From Ruminococcus sp. (lineage in GTDB: Bacteria; Bacillota; Clostridia; Oscillospirales; Ruminococcaceae), in contig JAFXXU010000002.1 of the NCBI GenBank assembly GCA_017542125.1, positions 1-39,669 of the forward strand: a stretch of DNA of 39,669 bases, in the 5' to 3' direction. Below the pieces are notes generated by a model. The model saw only the letters and a list, made by a program, of their open reading frames with translations, ran no database searches and was not told the origin of the DNA. Of the stretch, positions 15,590 through 22,871 are shown one piece after another (position 1 is the stretch's first letter; each line of letters starts with the position of its first letter). The position numbers were made by a program, and so were the translations under genes.

Positions 15590-16622
15590 GCTTCTTGATC
15601 TGCTTTTTCGCGTATGCGTGCCGCTTGCCTTTGAGGCGGCCTCGGTATTCCTGCTAGGGTTTGCGCTGATTCCTCTCCTACGCGCAAAAAAGACCGGCAG
15701 GATGGAAAGGCGCCTGGGCAAGCGGTTTGCTGCCGACGGGAGCGAGCCCTCTATGGGCGGGGTGCTTATGGGGCTCGCCTTCGCGGTGTGGTATCTGCCC
15801 AACTGCTTTGCGGCAAGGCTGGCCTCCACCGCTGTCTCACAGGACAGCTGCGGGGGACTTATATCCGCCGGCGTTTACGCCTTGCTGATAATGCTCATAG
15901 GCGTTTACGAGGACAGAGAAAAACAGTTCCGGGGGAGACCCTTCGCCTTAAAGCCCACTCTGCGGCTGCTGGCCGAGCTTATGCTGAGCCTGACGCTGCT
16001 GATCTCCATAAGCCTTTTCGGCGGGCGGGATACGGCGGTGATGCTGCCTTTCAGGCTGGGATATCTGGAGCTTGGGATATTCTATTACCCCCTGACCGCC
16101 ATTATTATGACATTGGCGATCCACGCCTTTGACCTGCACTTCTGCGCAGGGTCAGACCAGAGCAAGTCTGTGGGAGGGCTCAACGAGGTCTCGGGTGCCT
16201 TGACCTTTATTACCCTTGCCCTCTGCTGCGAGACTGCTTACAGCCTGGCAGGGTCGTTCCTTGCGGTGTACGCCGCAGCCTGCTGCACAGGTATGCTTAT
16301 GTGGACGTTCCCCCCGGCAAAGCTCATCACCGGTCAGTCGGGAGCTATGCTTACGGGAGGGCTCTTCGCAGCCTGCGTCGTCCTCTCGAAAATGGAGCTG
16401 CTGTTCTTTACCGCAGCCCTGCCCCAGCTCATAAGCGGGGCATATGTCCTGATATGCCATCTTAAAAAGAACAAAACAGACCAGCCCCGGAGTTTTTCCG
16501 AAAAGCTCCGTCAGGCCGGTCTTACCGATATAAGGATACTGCTGGTATCCGCTGTTATGAGCCTGGTGGGCGGGGCGCTGTCCCTGCTGCTGGCTCTCTA
16601 CGCACATTCCACCCGTCTGTGA
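15582..16622 (+). CDS. Degenerate MraY-like membrane protein (catalytic residues missing)
   Basis: This 346-residue multi-pass protein aligns by eye with MraY (phospho-MurNAc-pentapeptide transferase), which makes lipid I, and sits where mraY normally lies. Matching landmarks: EPSMGG (55-60) for the MraY PTMGG, GVYEDREK (107-114) for the DDxxK loop, HAFDL at 181 for NAVNLTDG, ITGQSG at 249-254 for MGDxGS, and a C-terminal LRQAGLTDIRILL for the PxHHHxE-KGW region. At the key sites the first Asp of DDxxK is Glu110, the Asn/Asp of NxxNxTDG are lost, the third catalytic Asp is Gln252, and the His triad is absent. It therefore probably lacks transferase activity. The frame is intact, so this looks like a conserved pseudoenzyme, not a decayed gene. 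Start TTG overlaps murF, behind GAGGAGG. A true mraY should exist elsewhere. Confidence 0.75.
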   Translation: MNELLDLLFRVCVPLAFEAASVFLLGFALIPLLRAKKTGRMERRLGKRFAADGSEPSMGGVLMGLAFAVWYLPNCFAARLASTAVSQDSCGGLISAGVYALLIMLIGVYEDREKQFRGRPFALKPTLRLLAELMLSLTLLISISLFGGRDTAVMLPFRLGYLELGIFYYPLTAIIMTLAIHAFDLHFCAGSDQSKSVGGLNEVSGALTFITLALCCETAYSLAGSFLAVYAAACCTGMLMWTFPPAKLITGQSGAMLTGGLFAACVVLSKMELLFFTAALPQLISGAYVLICHLKKNKTDQPRSFSEKLRQAGLTDIRILLVSAVMSLVGGALSLLLALYAHSTRL

Positions 16623-16640
16623 TCCGAGGAGGTCAGCCCA

Positions 16641-17888
16641 TTGGAAGGATATACCGAAAACGATGCCCTCACGGTCCCCCGGGAGGAAGCCCCCGCTCCG
16701 GAGCCCCCGAAGCAGAAGGAAGCCTCCCCAAAGATCGCCCAGGCACGCAAAAAATTCAATCTCAGAGTTATCAGGAAGGAAATAGATAAGCCCTTCTGCA
16801 TCCTGATCCTGGCTCTGCTGGTCTTCGGCATCGTGATGATGTTCTCGGCGAGCTATGCCAGAGCCATCGCCGAGCTGGGCGACGGCTATTACTACGTCAA
16901 GAAGCAGATATTCTCGGCTGTGCTGGGTCTTATCTTTATGATAGTGGTGTCCTTCATCGACTACCACTTCTTCCAGACCACCTATATCGCCTACGGCTTC
17001 TTCTTGGGCTCGGTGGCGATATCCATCTATACCGTCGTCTTCGGCACCTCTACCGCCGACGCTACCCGCTGGCTGGATCTTGGCTTTATCCAATTGCAGC
17101 CTTCGGAGATAATGAAAGTGGGCTTCATAATCATCTTCGCCTTCATTATGGCGGTGAACTTCCCCTACTTCAAGAGCTGGCGGTATTCGACCCTGCCCTT
17201 TGCCATTATAATGGCTATCGTAATGGGCATACTGGTGCTGCAAAGGCATATGTCGGCGGTACTGCTCATGGGTATCATCGGCCTCACGATGATGTTCGTC
17301 AGCGGGATGCCCAAGAAGCATTTCTTCATATTCATCGGCCTCGCCGCTCTGGCGGGAGGTCTGCTCATCCTTTACAAGATGTTCGTGGATAAGGACTTCG
17401 GCTACATAACCGACCGTATCCAGAGCTGGAGAGACCCCCTCTCCGACCCCACGGATAAGACCCTGCAGACCTACAACTCCCTGATAGCCATAGGCTCCGG
17501 CGGAGTATTCGGCCTGGGCTTCGGCGAATCAAGGCAGAAGTATCTCTACCTCCCCGAGTCCCAGAACGACTTCGTGTTCTCGGTAGTCTGCGAGGAGCTG
17601 GGGCTTATCGGAGCCCTCTGCGTGATACTCCTGTTCGTGATGTTCATTCTCAGAGGCTTCTATATCGCCTCCCGGGCAAAGGATCGCTTCGGTATGCTAA
17701 TGGCTACCGGCATCACCGTACAGATAGGCGCTCAGGCGCTTCTGAACATCGCCGTTGCCAGCAACGCCTTCCCCAACACGGGAATATCCCTGCCGTTTTT
17801 CAGCTACGGCGGCACCGCGCTGCTGATCCAGTTGGCCGAGATGGGCATACTGCTCAGCATCTCGCGGCAGTCGAACACGGCGAAATAA
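16641..17888 (+). CDS. ftsW: SEDS peptidoglycan glycosyltransferase FtsW
   Basis: This 415-residue polytopic membrane protein belongs to the SEDS family, which polymerises lipid II and works with the class B PBP encoded upstream. After a Pro-rich cytoplasmic N-terminus (about 50 residues) it has some ten membrane segments, MMFSASYARA in the first periplasmic loop, the SEDS loop ESQNDFVFSVVCEELG with its conserved Asp, and the terminal PNTGISLPFFSYGG signature. The TTG start follows GAGGAGG by 8 bases. Its dcw position argues for FtsW (or the sporulation variant SpoVE) instead of RodA. Confidence 0.93.
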   Translation: MEGYTENDALTVPREEAPAPEPPKQKEASPKIAQARKKFNLRVIRKEIDKPFCILILALLVFGIVMMFSASYARAIAELGDGYYYVKKQIFSAVLGLIFMIVVSFIDYHFFQTTYIAYGFFLGSVAISIYTVVFGTSTADATRWLDLGFIQLQPSEIMKVGFIIIFAFIMAVNFPYFKSWRYSTLPFAIIMAIVMGILVLQRHMSAVLLMGIIGLTMMFVSGMPKKHFFIFIGLAALAGGLLILYKMFVDKDFGYITDRIQSWRDPLSDPTDKTLQTYNSLIAIGSGGVFGLGFGESRQKYLYLPESQNDFVFSVVCEELGLIGALCVILLFVMFILRGFYIASRAKDRFGMLMATGITVQIGAQALLNIAVASNAFPNTGISLPFFSYGGTALLIQLAEMGILLSISRQSNTAK

Positions 17889-18117
17889 TATATGATATAT
17901 AAGTAACAATTAATGATTTGAGGTGCGCCTCTTCGCGTCGGCTATGGCCATCCGGCTGCCGCAGACAGCGCTGGCCGGAGGCTCTTAACATTTATCAAGC
18001 TATGACATGGTTTTGCAAGGTCACCGACCCGCACTCCGCAGTCTGCGCGTATGCGCATCCCGTGCGCCGCAGGCGCACTCCATAATTATTAATTATTAAT
18101 TGTAAATAATTAATTAG
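17889..18117. repeat. Intergenic repeat mosaic between ftsW and murG (copy E)
   Basis: No gene is seen in this gap. It holds a GTGCGCC-GCA-GGCGCAC palindrome (18062-18078) followed by CACTCCATAATT and ATTATTAATT tracts to 18117, which is the reverse complement of the layout at 20252-20285. A TGCGCGTATGCGCA palindrome-like stretch lies near 18044-18057, and GC-rich sequence with GAGGTGCGCCTC near 17929-17941. It interrupts the dcw operon and explains the need for a promoter before murG. Confidence 0.6.
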
Positions 18118-18146
18118 ACCCCAAGCGGGTAAAACCAAATAAAGCC

Positions 18147-18175
18147 AAAATACGGATTGACAAATCCGTATTTTT
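18147..18175 (+). terminator. Hairpin with T tract upstream of murG
   Basis: A 12-bp stem (AAAATACGGATT at 18147-18158 with its complement at 18163-18174) has loop GACA and runs straight into T residues. It could end transcription from ftsW. The loop contains most of the -35 box of the promoter below. Confidence 0.7.
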
Positions 18176-18185
18176 AGTATATCAT
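18157..18185 (+). promoter_or_regulatory. Candidate promoter of murG embedded in the terminator
   Basis: Consensus TTGACA (18157-18162) and TATCAT (18180-18185) have a 17-base spacer. Transcription would start near 18192, giving a very short leader that begins at the murG ribosome site. Confidence 0.55.
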
Positions 18186-18203
18186 AAAACTGGAGTGATA
18201 TGT

Positions 18204-19340
18204 ATGCTCAGAGTATTGTTGGCAGGCGGAGGTACTGCGGGTCATATAAACCCCGCCCTCGCTATTGCGGAGATCATAAAGGAACACCACCCGGATGCGG
18301 AGTTCTGCTTTGCAGGGCACCCCGATAAGCTGGAGGCCAAGCTTGTCCCCCAGGCGGGCTACCGATTTGAGCCCATTAAGATCGAGGGTCTGCAGAGAAA
18401 GCTCACCGTGGGCAACGTGGGCAGGAATTTCAAGGCGGCTCACTATCTCCTCTGGTCGGGGAGAAGAGCAGGGCAGATCATCAAGGATTTCAAGCCCGAT
18501 CTCGTTGTGGGTACGGGGGGCTATGTCTCCGGACCCGTGGTGAGAAAAGCCGCTAAAATGGGTATCAAGACAGCTATCCACGAGGCCAATGCCTACGCCG
18601 GGATGACCACCAAGCTGTTAAGCAAGCAGGTGGATAAGATAATGCTCACCGTCAAGGAGACCAAGAATCTCGACGAGAGCGTTATGGATAAGGTGACTGT
18701 CACCGGGCTGCCCGTAAGGCACGCCTTTGAGAAGCGCTCAAAGTCCGAGGCCAGAAAGGAACTGGGCTTCTCCGACAGCGATACCGTTATACTCTCCTGC
18801 GGAGGCAGCCTGGGTTCCAAGACCATCAACGAGAACGTCAAGAGGCTGTTCAAGTGGTATCAGGAGACGGGCAGGAACGTCTGCCATATCCATTCCTACG
18901 GCACCTATAAGGACTATGAACATTTCATCGACGAGCTTGAAGCCGAGGGCGTGAAGATCAAGGGCAACAGCCGCTATATCGTCAGCGAGTATGTAAATAT
19001 GCCCCTGGCCCTCACCGCCTGCGACCTGGTCATCACCCGCTGCGGTGCCAGCACCCTCACCGAGATAGAAGCCGTGGGCAGGGGGTCGATACTCATCCCC
19101 TCACCCATCGTCGCCGAGAACCACCAGTACCATAACGGTATGGTGCTCGAAAAGGCAGGGGCGGGCTTCGTCTTCGAGGAAAAGAATATAGGGGAGAATA
19201 CAATTACAGATAAAGTCGCCGAGCTGCTGGATGCTCCCGAGAAGCTCGCTGAGCTCTCAAGAAATGCCGCAGCCCTCTATATAGGCGATACCAACGAAAG
19301 GATCTACGAGACCGTAAGACCTCTCATCGAGGGAAAATGA
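18204..19340 (+). CDS. murG: UDP-GlcNAc:lipid I N-acetylglucosaminyltransferase MurG
   Basis: This 378-residue GT28 glycosyltransferase converts lipid I to lipid II at the inner face of the membrane. It shows the N-terminal AGGGTAGHINPALA loop, GTGGYVSGP, the second glycine loop SCGGSLGSKTIN and the donor-binding TRCGASTLTEIEAVGRGS. The ATG at 18204 was chosen because TGGAGTG ends 6 bases upstream and MLRVLLAGGG is the normal beginning; a GTG at 18195 would place the start inside the ribosome site. Its product MurG acts directly after MraY, whose local copy looks inactive. Confidence 0.97.
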   Translation: MLRVLLAGGGTAGHINPALAIAEIIKEHHPDAEFCFAGHPDKLEAKLVPQAGYRFEPIKIEGLQRKLTVGNVGRNFKAAHYLLWSGRRAGQIIKDFKPDLVVGTGGYVSGPVVRKAAKMGIKTAIHEANAYAGMTTKLLSKQVDKIMLTVKETKNLDESVMDKVTVTGLPVRHAFEKRSKSEARKELGFSDSDTVILSCGGSLGSKTINENVKRLFKWYQETGRNVCHIHSYGTYKDYEHFIDELEAEGVKIKGNSRYIVSEYVNMPLALTACDLVITRCGASTLTEIEAVGRGSILIPSPIVAENHQYHNGMVLEKAGAGFVFEEKNIGENTITDKVAELLDAPEKLAELSRNAAALYIGDTNERIYETVRPLIEGK

Positions 19341-19386
19341 TCTTATTGCCTCCGGGAGCGGAGCAATACAAAAAAAGGAGATAAGA

Positions 19387-20247
19387 ATGGGACGCGATAA
19401 AAGAAATTCAATGGATTCAATAAAGCTTCCCGACAAGGATTCTATAAACAACCTTTCGGGCGGTTATGTCAACAGCCGCCGCGTCTACAAGGAGCGAGGC
19501 GTTGACGATTTCACCAATGCCGTCAGAGCCGATTTCGACCAGGCTGCGCCCATAAAAGTCCCGGAGCGCACCGAGGCTCCCGAGCCCAAGGATGAGTTCG
19601 ATCAGCTCATCGAGAAGGAAAAGGCCAAGAACTCCGACGAGACTAAGAAAAAGAAGATCCGCGGCTATAAGGTGGGTAAAAAGTACATCCCCGCCTGGCT
19701 GGTGAGAAGGATAGCGATAATCGTGGTGAGCGTGCTTTTCGTGCTTATCACTTTCTTCCCGCCCATAACCATGTCCACCTCCGAAGGCTATGTCAGCGAT
19801 GCCGAGATCTTCGGCACCCAGAGCATATCCCAGGTAAAGGAGAGCATCCTCGCCAACGACTATGTCTATGACATCGAGAATATGTCCAGCGAGAATCCCA
19901 ACAACTACCGTGTCTGCACCGTAAATGTAGACCTGAAGAACTTCTCGCCCTATCCGGTGAAGCTCCCGGGCTTCAGCATCGTCAAGTGCGACCCTATGTA
20001 TAAGGATAAGATCATATCCGTCAGGATCGCCGGCGGAGAGGTGGAAATGAGCCCCTTCTCGGTAAAGACCGTCACCGTTGAAGTGTTTATGAATGTGGTA
20101 GACCTGACCCCCGAGCAGTTCGACGACGCTATGACCAGCCTCGTCCTCCGCACCAACGGTCTGCGCAAAATGATCGGACCCATAGCCATCCCCACGATGC
20201 CCGGCTTTGTCTTTGTTTCCGACTCCCTTGAATACCACCTTAAGTAA
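19387..20247 (+). CDS. Unrecognised bitopic membrane protein in the dcw cluster
   Basis: I do not recognise this 286-residue protein. Residues 1-110 are charged and probably disordered and cytoplasmic (KKKKIRGYKVGKKYIP ends this part). One membrane segment follows at about 114-135 (IAIIVVSVLFVLITFFPP). About 150 residues then lie outside; they look like a beta-rich domain with VNVDLKNFSPYPVKLPGF and AGGEVEMSPFSVKTVTVEVFMNV, reminiscent of Ig/LEA-type beta sandwiches, though I would not assign one. The topology matches other divisome subunits (FtsL, FtsQ, DivIC). It lies between murG and murA, 46 bases after murG, with an AAAGGAG site. A role in the divisome is inference from position. Confidence 0.85.
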   Translation: MGRDKRNSMDSIKLPDKDSINNLSGGYVNSRRVYKERGVDDFTNAVRADFDQAAPIKVPERTEAPEPKDEFDQLIEKEKAKNSDETKKKKIRGYKVGKKYIPAWLVRRIAIIVVSVLFVLITFFPPITMSTSEGYVSDAEIFGTQSISQVKESILANDYVYDIENMSSENPNNYRVCTVNVDLKNFSPYPVKLPGFSIVKCDPMYKDKIISVRIAGGEVEMSPFSVKTVTVEVFMNVVDLTPEQFDDAMTSLVLRTNGLRKMIGPIAIPTMPGFVFVSDSLEYHLK

Positions 20248-20250
20248 TTC

Positions 20251-20334
20251 AAAATATATAATTTTGGAGTGCGCCTCCGGCGCACGTTATCTGCACGCGA
20301 AGCGGACATCTTAATTGTGCAGCTGTGCATTGAA
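20251..20334. repeat. Intergenic repeat mosaic before murA (copy F)
   Basis: It holds a GTGCGCC-TC-CGGCGCAC palindrome (20269-20285), then GCGAAGCGGACATCTTAATTG similar to part of copy B at 3100-3118, and a terminal TGTGCAGCTGTGCATTGAA related to copy D. The murA reading frame is open through it, but the codons here are repeat, not protein. Confidence 0.6.
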
Positions 20335-20400
20335 ACAGATTGTCAAACCACCCTCCCCAAGCATAGTATAGAACAAACCGAAGTGAAGGGGAGCGGTCCT

Positions 20401-21663
20401 ATGCAGAAGCTGATAATCGAGGGAGAAAAGCGCCTTTACGGCGAGGCTTTGGTGCAGGGAGCCAAGAACAGCGCACTGCCTCTGCTGGCAGCCTGTCTGC
20501 TCTGTGAGGGTGAGACCCTGCTGCATAACTGCCCGAAGCTCAGCGACGTCTATGCCGCCTGCCGGATACTCGGCTGCCTGGGCTGTGAGTGCAGAGCACA
20601 GGGGAACGATATAACCGTGAGGGCAGACGCCCCCTGCGGCTGCTGCGTCCCCGACGATCTTATGCGGGAGATGCGCTCCTCCATCGTCTTTCTTGGGGCT
20701 GTCCTGGGCAGAACGGGGGAGTGCTCCCTTTCATTCCCCGGGGGCTGCGAGTTGGGTCCCAGACCCATAGATATGCACCTTGCCGCTCTGCGCCGTATGG
20801 GTGCCGAGATCACCGAGCGCCACGGCGTACTGCGCTGTACCTGCCCCACGGGGCTGAAGGGTACGGGCATAATACTGCCCTTCCCCTCGGTGGGAGCTAC
20901 CGAGAATATCATCCTCGCCGCTGCTCTGGCGGAGGGGACTACCGTCATAAAGAATGCCGCCCGGGAGCCGGAGATCGCCGATCTCTGCTGCTTCCTCCGC
21001 GCCTGCGGAGCCCGCATAATAGGGGAGGGCAGCGATACCGTGGTCATTGAGGGCGTGGGATCGCTCCAAGGCTGCGAATATACCGTTATGCCCGACAGGA
21101 TAGTCGCCGCAACCCTTATGTCCGCCGCCGCGATAACGGGCGGGGAGGTCTCCCTCATCGGAGCCCGCAGCTCGGATCTGGACGCGGTCATACCCGTGTT
21201 TGAGGAAATGGGCTGCCGCATCTATACCTGCCCCGACAGGCTGTTCATCACAAGAAAGCTGCCCCTCAGCTCGGTGAGAACTGTCAGGACCATGCCTTAC
21301 CCCGGCTTCCCCACGGATGCCCAGGCGCTGGTCACGGCGGTGCTTGCCAAAGCAAAGGGTACAAGTATAATTGTCGAGAATATTTTCGAGAACCGCTTCC
21401 GCCATGTTGACGAGCTGGTGCGCATGGGGGCGCGGATAAAAGCCGAGGGCAAGGTCGCCGTCATAGACGGGGTGCCCAAGCTCTACGGCGCTAAGGTCAG
21501 AGCCTCCGACCTGCGCGGGGGTGCTGCCCTCGCAGTAGCGGCCCTTGCCGCCGAGGGCGTCACCGAGATCGGGAACGTGGGCTTTATCGACCGGGGCTAT
21601 GAGGCTCTGGAACGTCAGCTGTCCTCCCTGGGGGCATCGGCAAGTCGCGAGTGTAAGATCTAA
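20401..21663 (+). CDS. murA: UDP-GlcNAc 1-carboxyvinyltransferase MurA
   Basis: This 420-residue enzyme transfers enolpyruvate from PEP to UDP-GlcNAc, the first committed step of peptidoglycan synthesis. It shows GAKNSALPLLAA near the N-terminus with the conserved Lys-Asn, and the catalytic loop PGGCELGPRPIDMH with Cys116, the residue attacked by fosfomycin in enzymes of this type. PYPGFPTDAQ and NRFRHVDEL also match the family. The ATG at 20401 follows AAGGGGAG; the 44 upstream in-frame codons come from an intergenic repeat and were excluded. Place between murG and divIB recalls murB/murA positions in other Firmicute dcw clusters. Confidence 0.96.
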   Translation: MQKLIIEGEKRLYGEALVQGAKNSALPLLAACLLCEGETLLHNCPKLSDVYAACRILGCLGCECRAQGNDITVRADAPCGCCVPDDLMREMRSSIVFLGAVLGRTGECSLSFPGGCELGPRPIDMHLAALRRMGAEITERHGVLRCTCPTGLKGTGIILPFPSVGATENIILAAALAEGTTVIKNAAREPEIADLCCFLRACGARIIGEGSDTVVIEGVGSLQGCEYTVMPDRIVAATLMSAAAITGGEVSLIGARSSDLDAVIPVFEEMGCRIYTCPDRLFITRKLPLSSVRTVRTMPYPGFPTDAQALVTAVLAKAKGTSIIVENIFENRFRHVDELVRMGARIKAEGKVAVIDGVPKLYGAKVRASDLRGGAALAVAALAAEGVTEIGNVGFIDRGYEALERQLSSLGASASRECKI

Positions 21664-21676
21664 GGAATGTGAAGCT

Positions 21677-22639
21677 ATGAAGGATGTCGTTAAAAGTCAG
21701 GTCAATGACGAATATAAGGTCATAAACGGCAGAAAGGTCAAGGTCTCCCGCCGGAGAAGGCGCTCGAACCTGATGACCTACTGTGCCCTTGCCATTGCCG
21801 GCTTTTCAGCGGTGGCGCTCATAATAAGCCTCTGGTTCCTCTTTGATATCAAGGAGGTGCGCATAGGCGGGGTCTCCCTCTATACCAACGAGCAGATACT
21901 CCTGGTGGGCGGCGTGGAAAAGGGCGCGAACCTCATCAGAACGAATACGGATATCATCGAGCAAAGACTGGTGGATACCCTCCCTTATGTGGAGACTGCC
22001 GTGGTGGGCAAGGATTACCCCAACTCCCTTGATATCACCATCACCGAGGCCAAGAAGGCCGCCGATATCGAGCTTGACCGGAGATATTTCGTCGTGTCCT
22101 CCCAGGGCGTCCTGCTGGAGACCGAGAACCTCGACCGGGATACCTCCATACCCCTGGTTACCGGCTTTCAGCTGAAGGAGCCCAAGCTCAACGAGAAGAT
22201 CGCCTCCGAGGACGGGGGCAAGGCCAAGGTGCTGATGCAGATACTCGACTCAATAGAGAGCACCCGCTTCGGCGGCATCACCCAGATAAATATCACCAAG
22301 CGCACCGACCTGATACTCACCTATCAGAACAGGATAGAGATCAAGCTGGGAAGCGCCATTGATATGAGCTATAAGCTCAGCTTCATCAAGACCATCATCG
22401 ACACCGAGCTGGAGGAGGACTTCGAGGGAACGCTTATCTATAACGGCGCCAACATCGGAGTTTCCTGCATCTCAAAGGCCGCACAGGAGGCCGCCCGGAA
22501 CAATTCCGGCCAGGCTGCAAAGACCTCCAACGGCAGCCTGAGGATGTCCACCACCCACGACTTTGACACTTCTGCACAGCAGCAGAATACCGAAAATAAC
22601 GGCGAAACACAGCAGGAGGACTATACGGGCTGGCAGTAA
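21677..22639 (+). CDS. ftsQ: Cell division protein FtsQ/DivIB
   Basis: This 320-residue bitopic protein has a basic cytoplasmic N-terminus (SRRRRRSN), one membrane segment (about 33-56), and immediately a POTRA domain beginning FDIKEVRIGGVSLYTNEQIL. The beta domain follows (LPYVETAVVGKDYPNSLDITITEAK). The last 50 residues are Ser/Thr/Gln-rich and disordered. FtsQ/DivIB binds FtsL and DivIC and regulates septal synthesis. The ATG at 21677 is 13 bases after the murA stop; the ribosome site is weak (AAGGAA at 21662-21667), and the upstream open frame overlaps murA, so it was excluded. Confidence 0.92.
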   Translation: MKDVVKSQVNDEYKVINGRKVKVSRRRRRSNLMTYCALAIAGFSAVALIISLWFLFDIKEVRIGGVSLYTNEQILLVGGVEKGANLIRTNTDIIEQRLVDTLPYVETAVVGKDYPNSLDITITEAKKAADIELDRRYFVVSSQGVLLETENLDRDTSIPLVTGFQLKEPKLNEKIASEDGGKAKVLMQILDSIESTRFGGITQINITKRTDLILTYQNRIEIKLGSAIDMSYKLSFIKTIIDTELEEDFEGTLIYNGANIGVSCISKAAQEAARNNSGQAAKTSNGSLRMSTTHDFDTSAQQQNTENNGETQQEDYTGWQ

Positions 22640-22652
22640 GCCCGTATATTGT
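22623..22652 (+). terminator. Hairpin at the end of ftsQ
   Basis: ATACGGGCT (22623-22631) and AGCCCGTAT (22639-22647) pair perfectly and span the stop codon; the following ATTGTTGTG is only a weak T tract. It probably reduces read-through into ftsZ. Confidence 0.55.
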
Positions 22653-22735
22653 TGTGTAATTTGAACAATATGACCAAAAAAACGTACCCGTTTTTATTCA
22701 CTTGCTAAAATTTTACGTTTTGGGCTGTAACATTC

Positions 22736-22764
22736 TTTACATTTTTAAGGGTTTGTGTTAGAAT
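22736..22764 (+). promoter_or_regulatory. SigA-type promoter of ftsZ
   Basis: TTTACA (22736-22741) and TAGAAT (22759-22764) are 17 bases apart in an AT-rich 230-base gap. The leader to the ftsZ start would be about 100 bases. A separate promoter fits the high and independent expression usual for ftsZ. Confidence 0.7.
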
Positions 22765-22871
22765 ATTTATATATCTATGTTATATGGGATCATTGTGTCC
22801 TTTTAACCGAGAAGTCATCTGAATTGTTAAAAATTTCGGACGGATAAAATCACACTAGGAGGAAACAGATT

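Noticed and set aside
16152-17321. 389-codon minus-strand open frame opposite the MraY-like and ftsW genes
   Set aside because: It spans two plus-strand genes with recognisable families; its composition (His/Gln/Glu-rich, no domain) is typical of an antisense frame.
19417-20238. 273-codon minus-strand open frame opposite the unknown dcw membrane protein
   Set aside because: It is a shadow of the plus-strand gene, rich in His/Gly/Asp as expected from antisense of this codon usage, and has no ribosome site.
20269-20400. 44-codon N-terminal extension of murA
   Set aside because: The sequence is a dispersed intergenic repeat also found elsewhere, and the MurA fold starts normally at 20401 behind AAGGGGAG.
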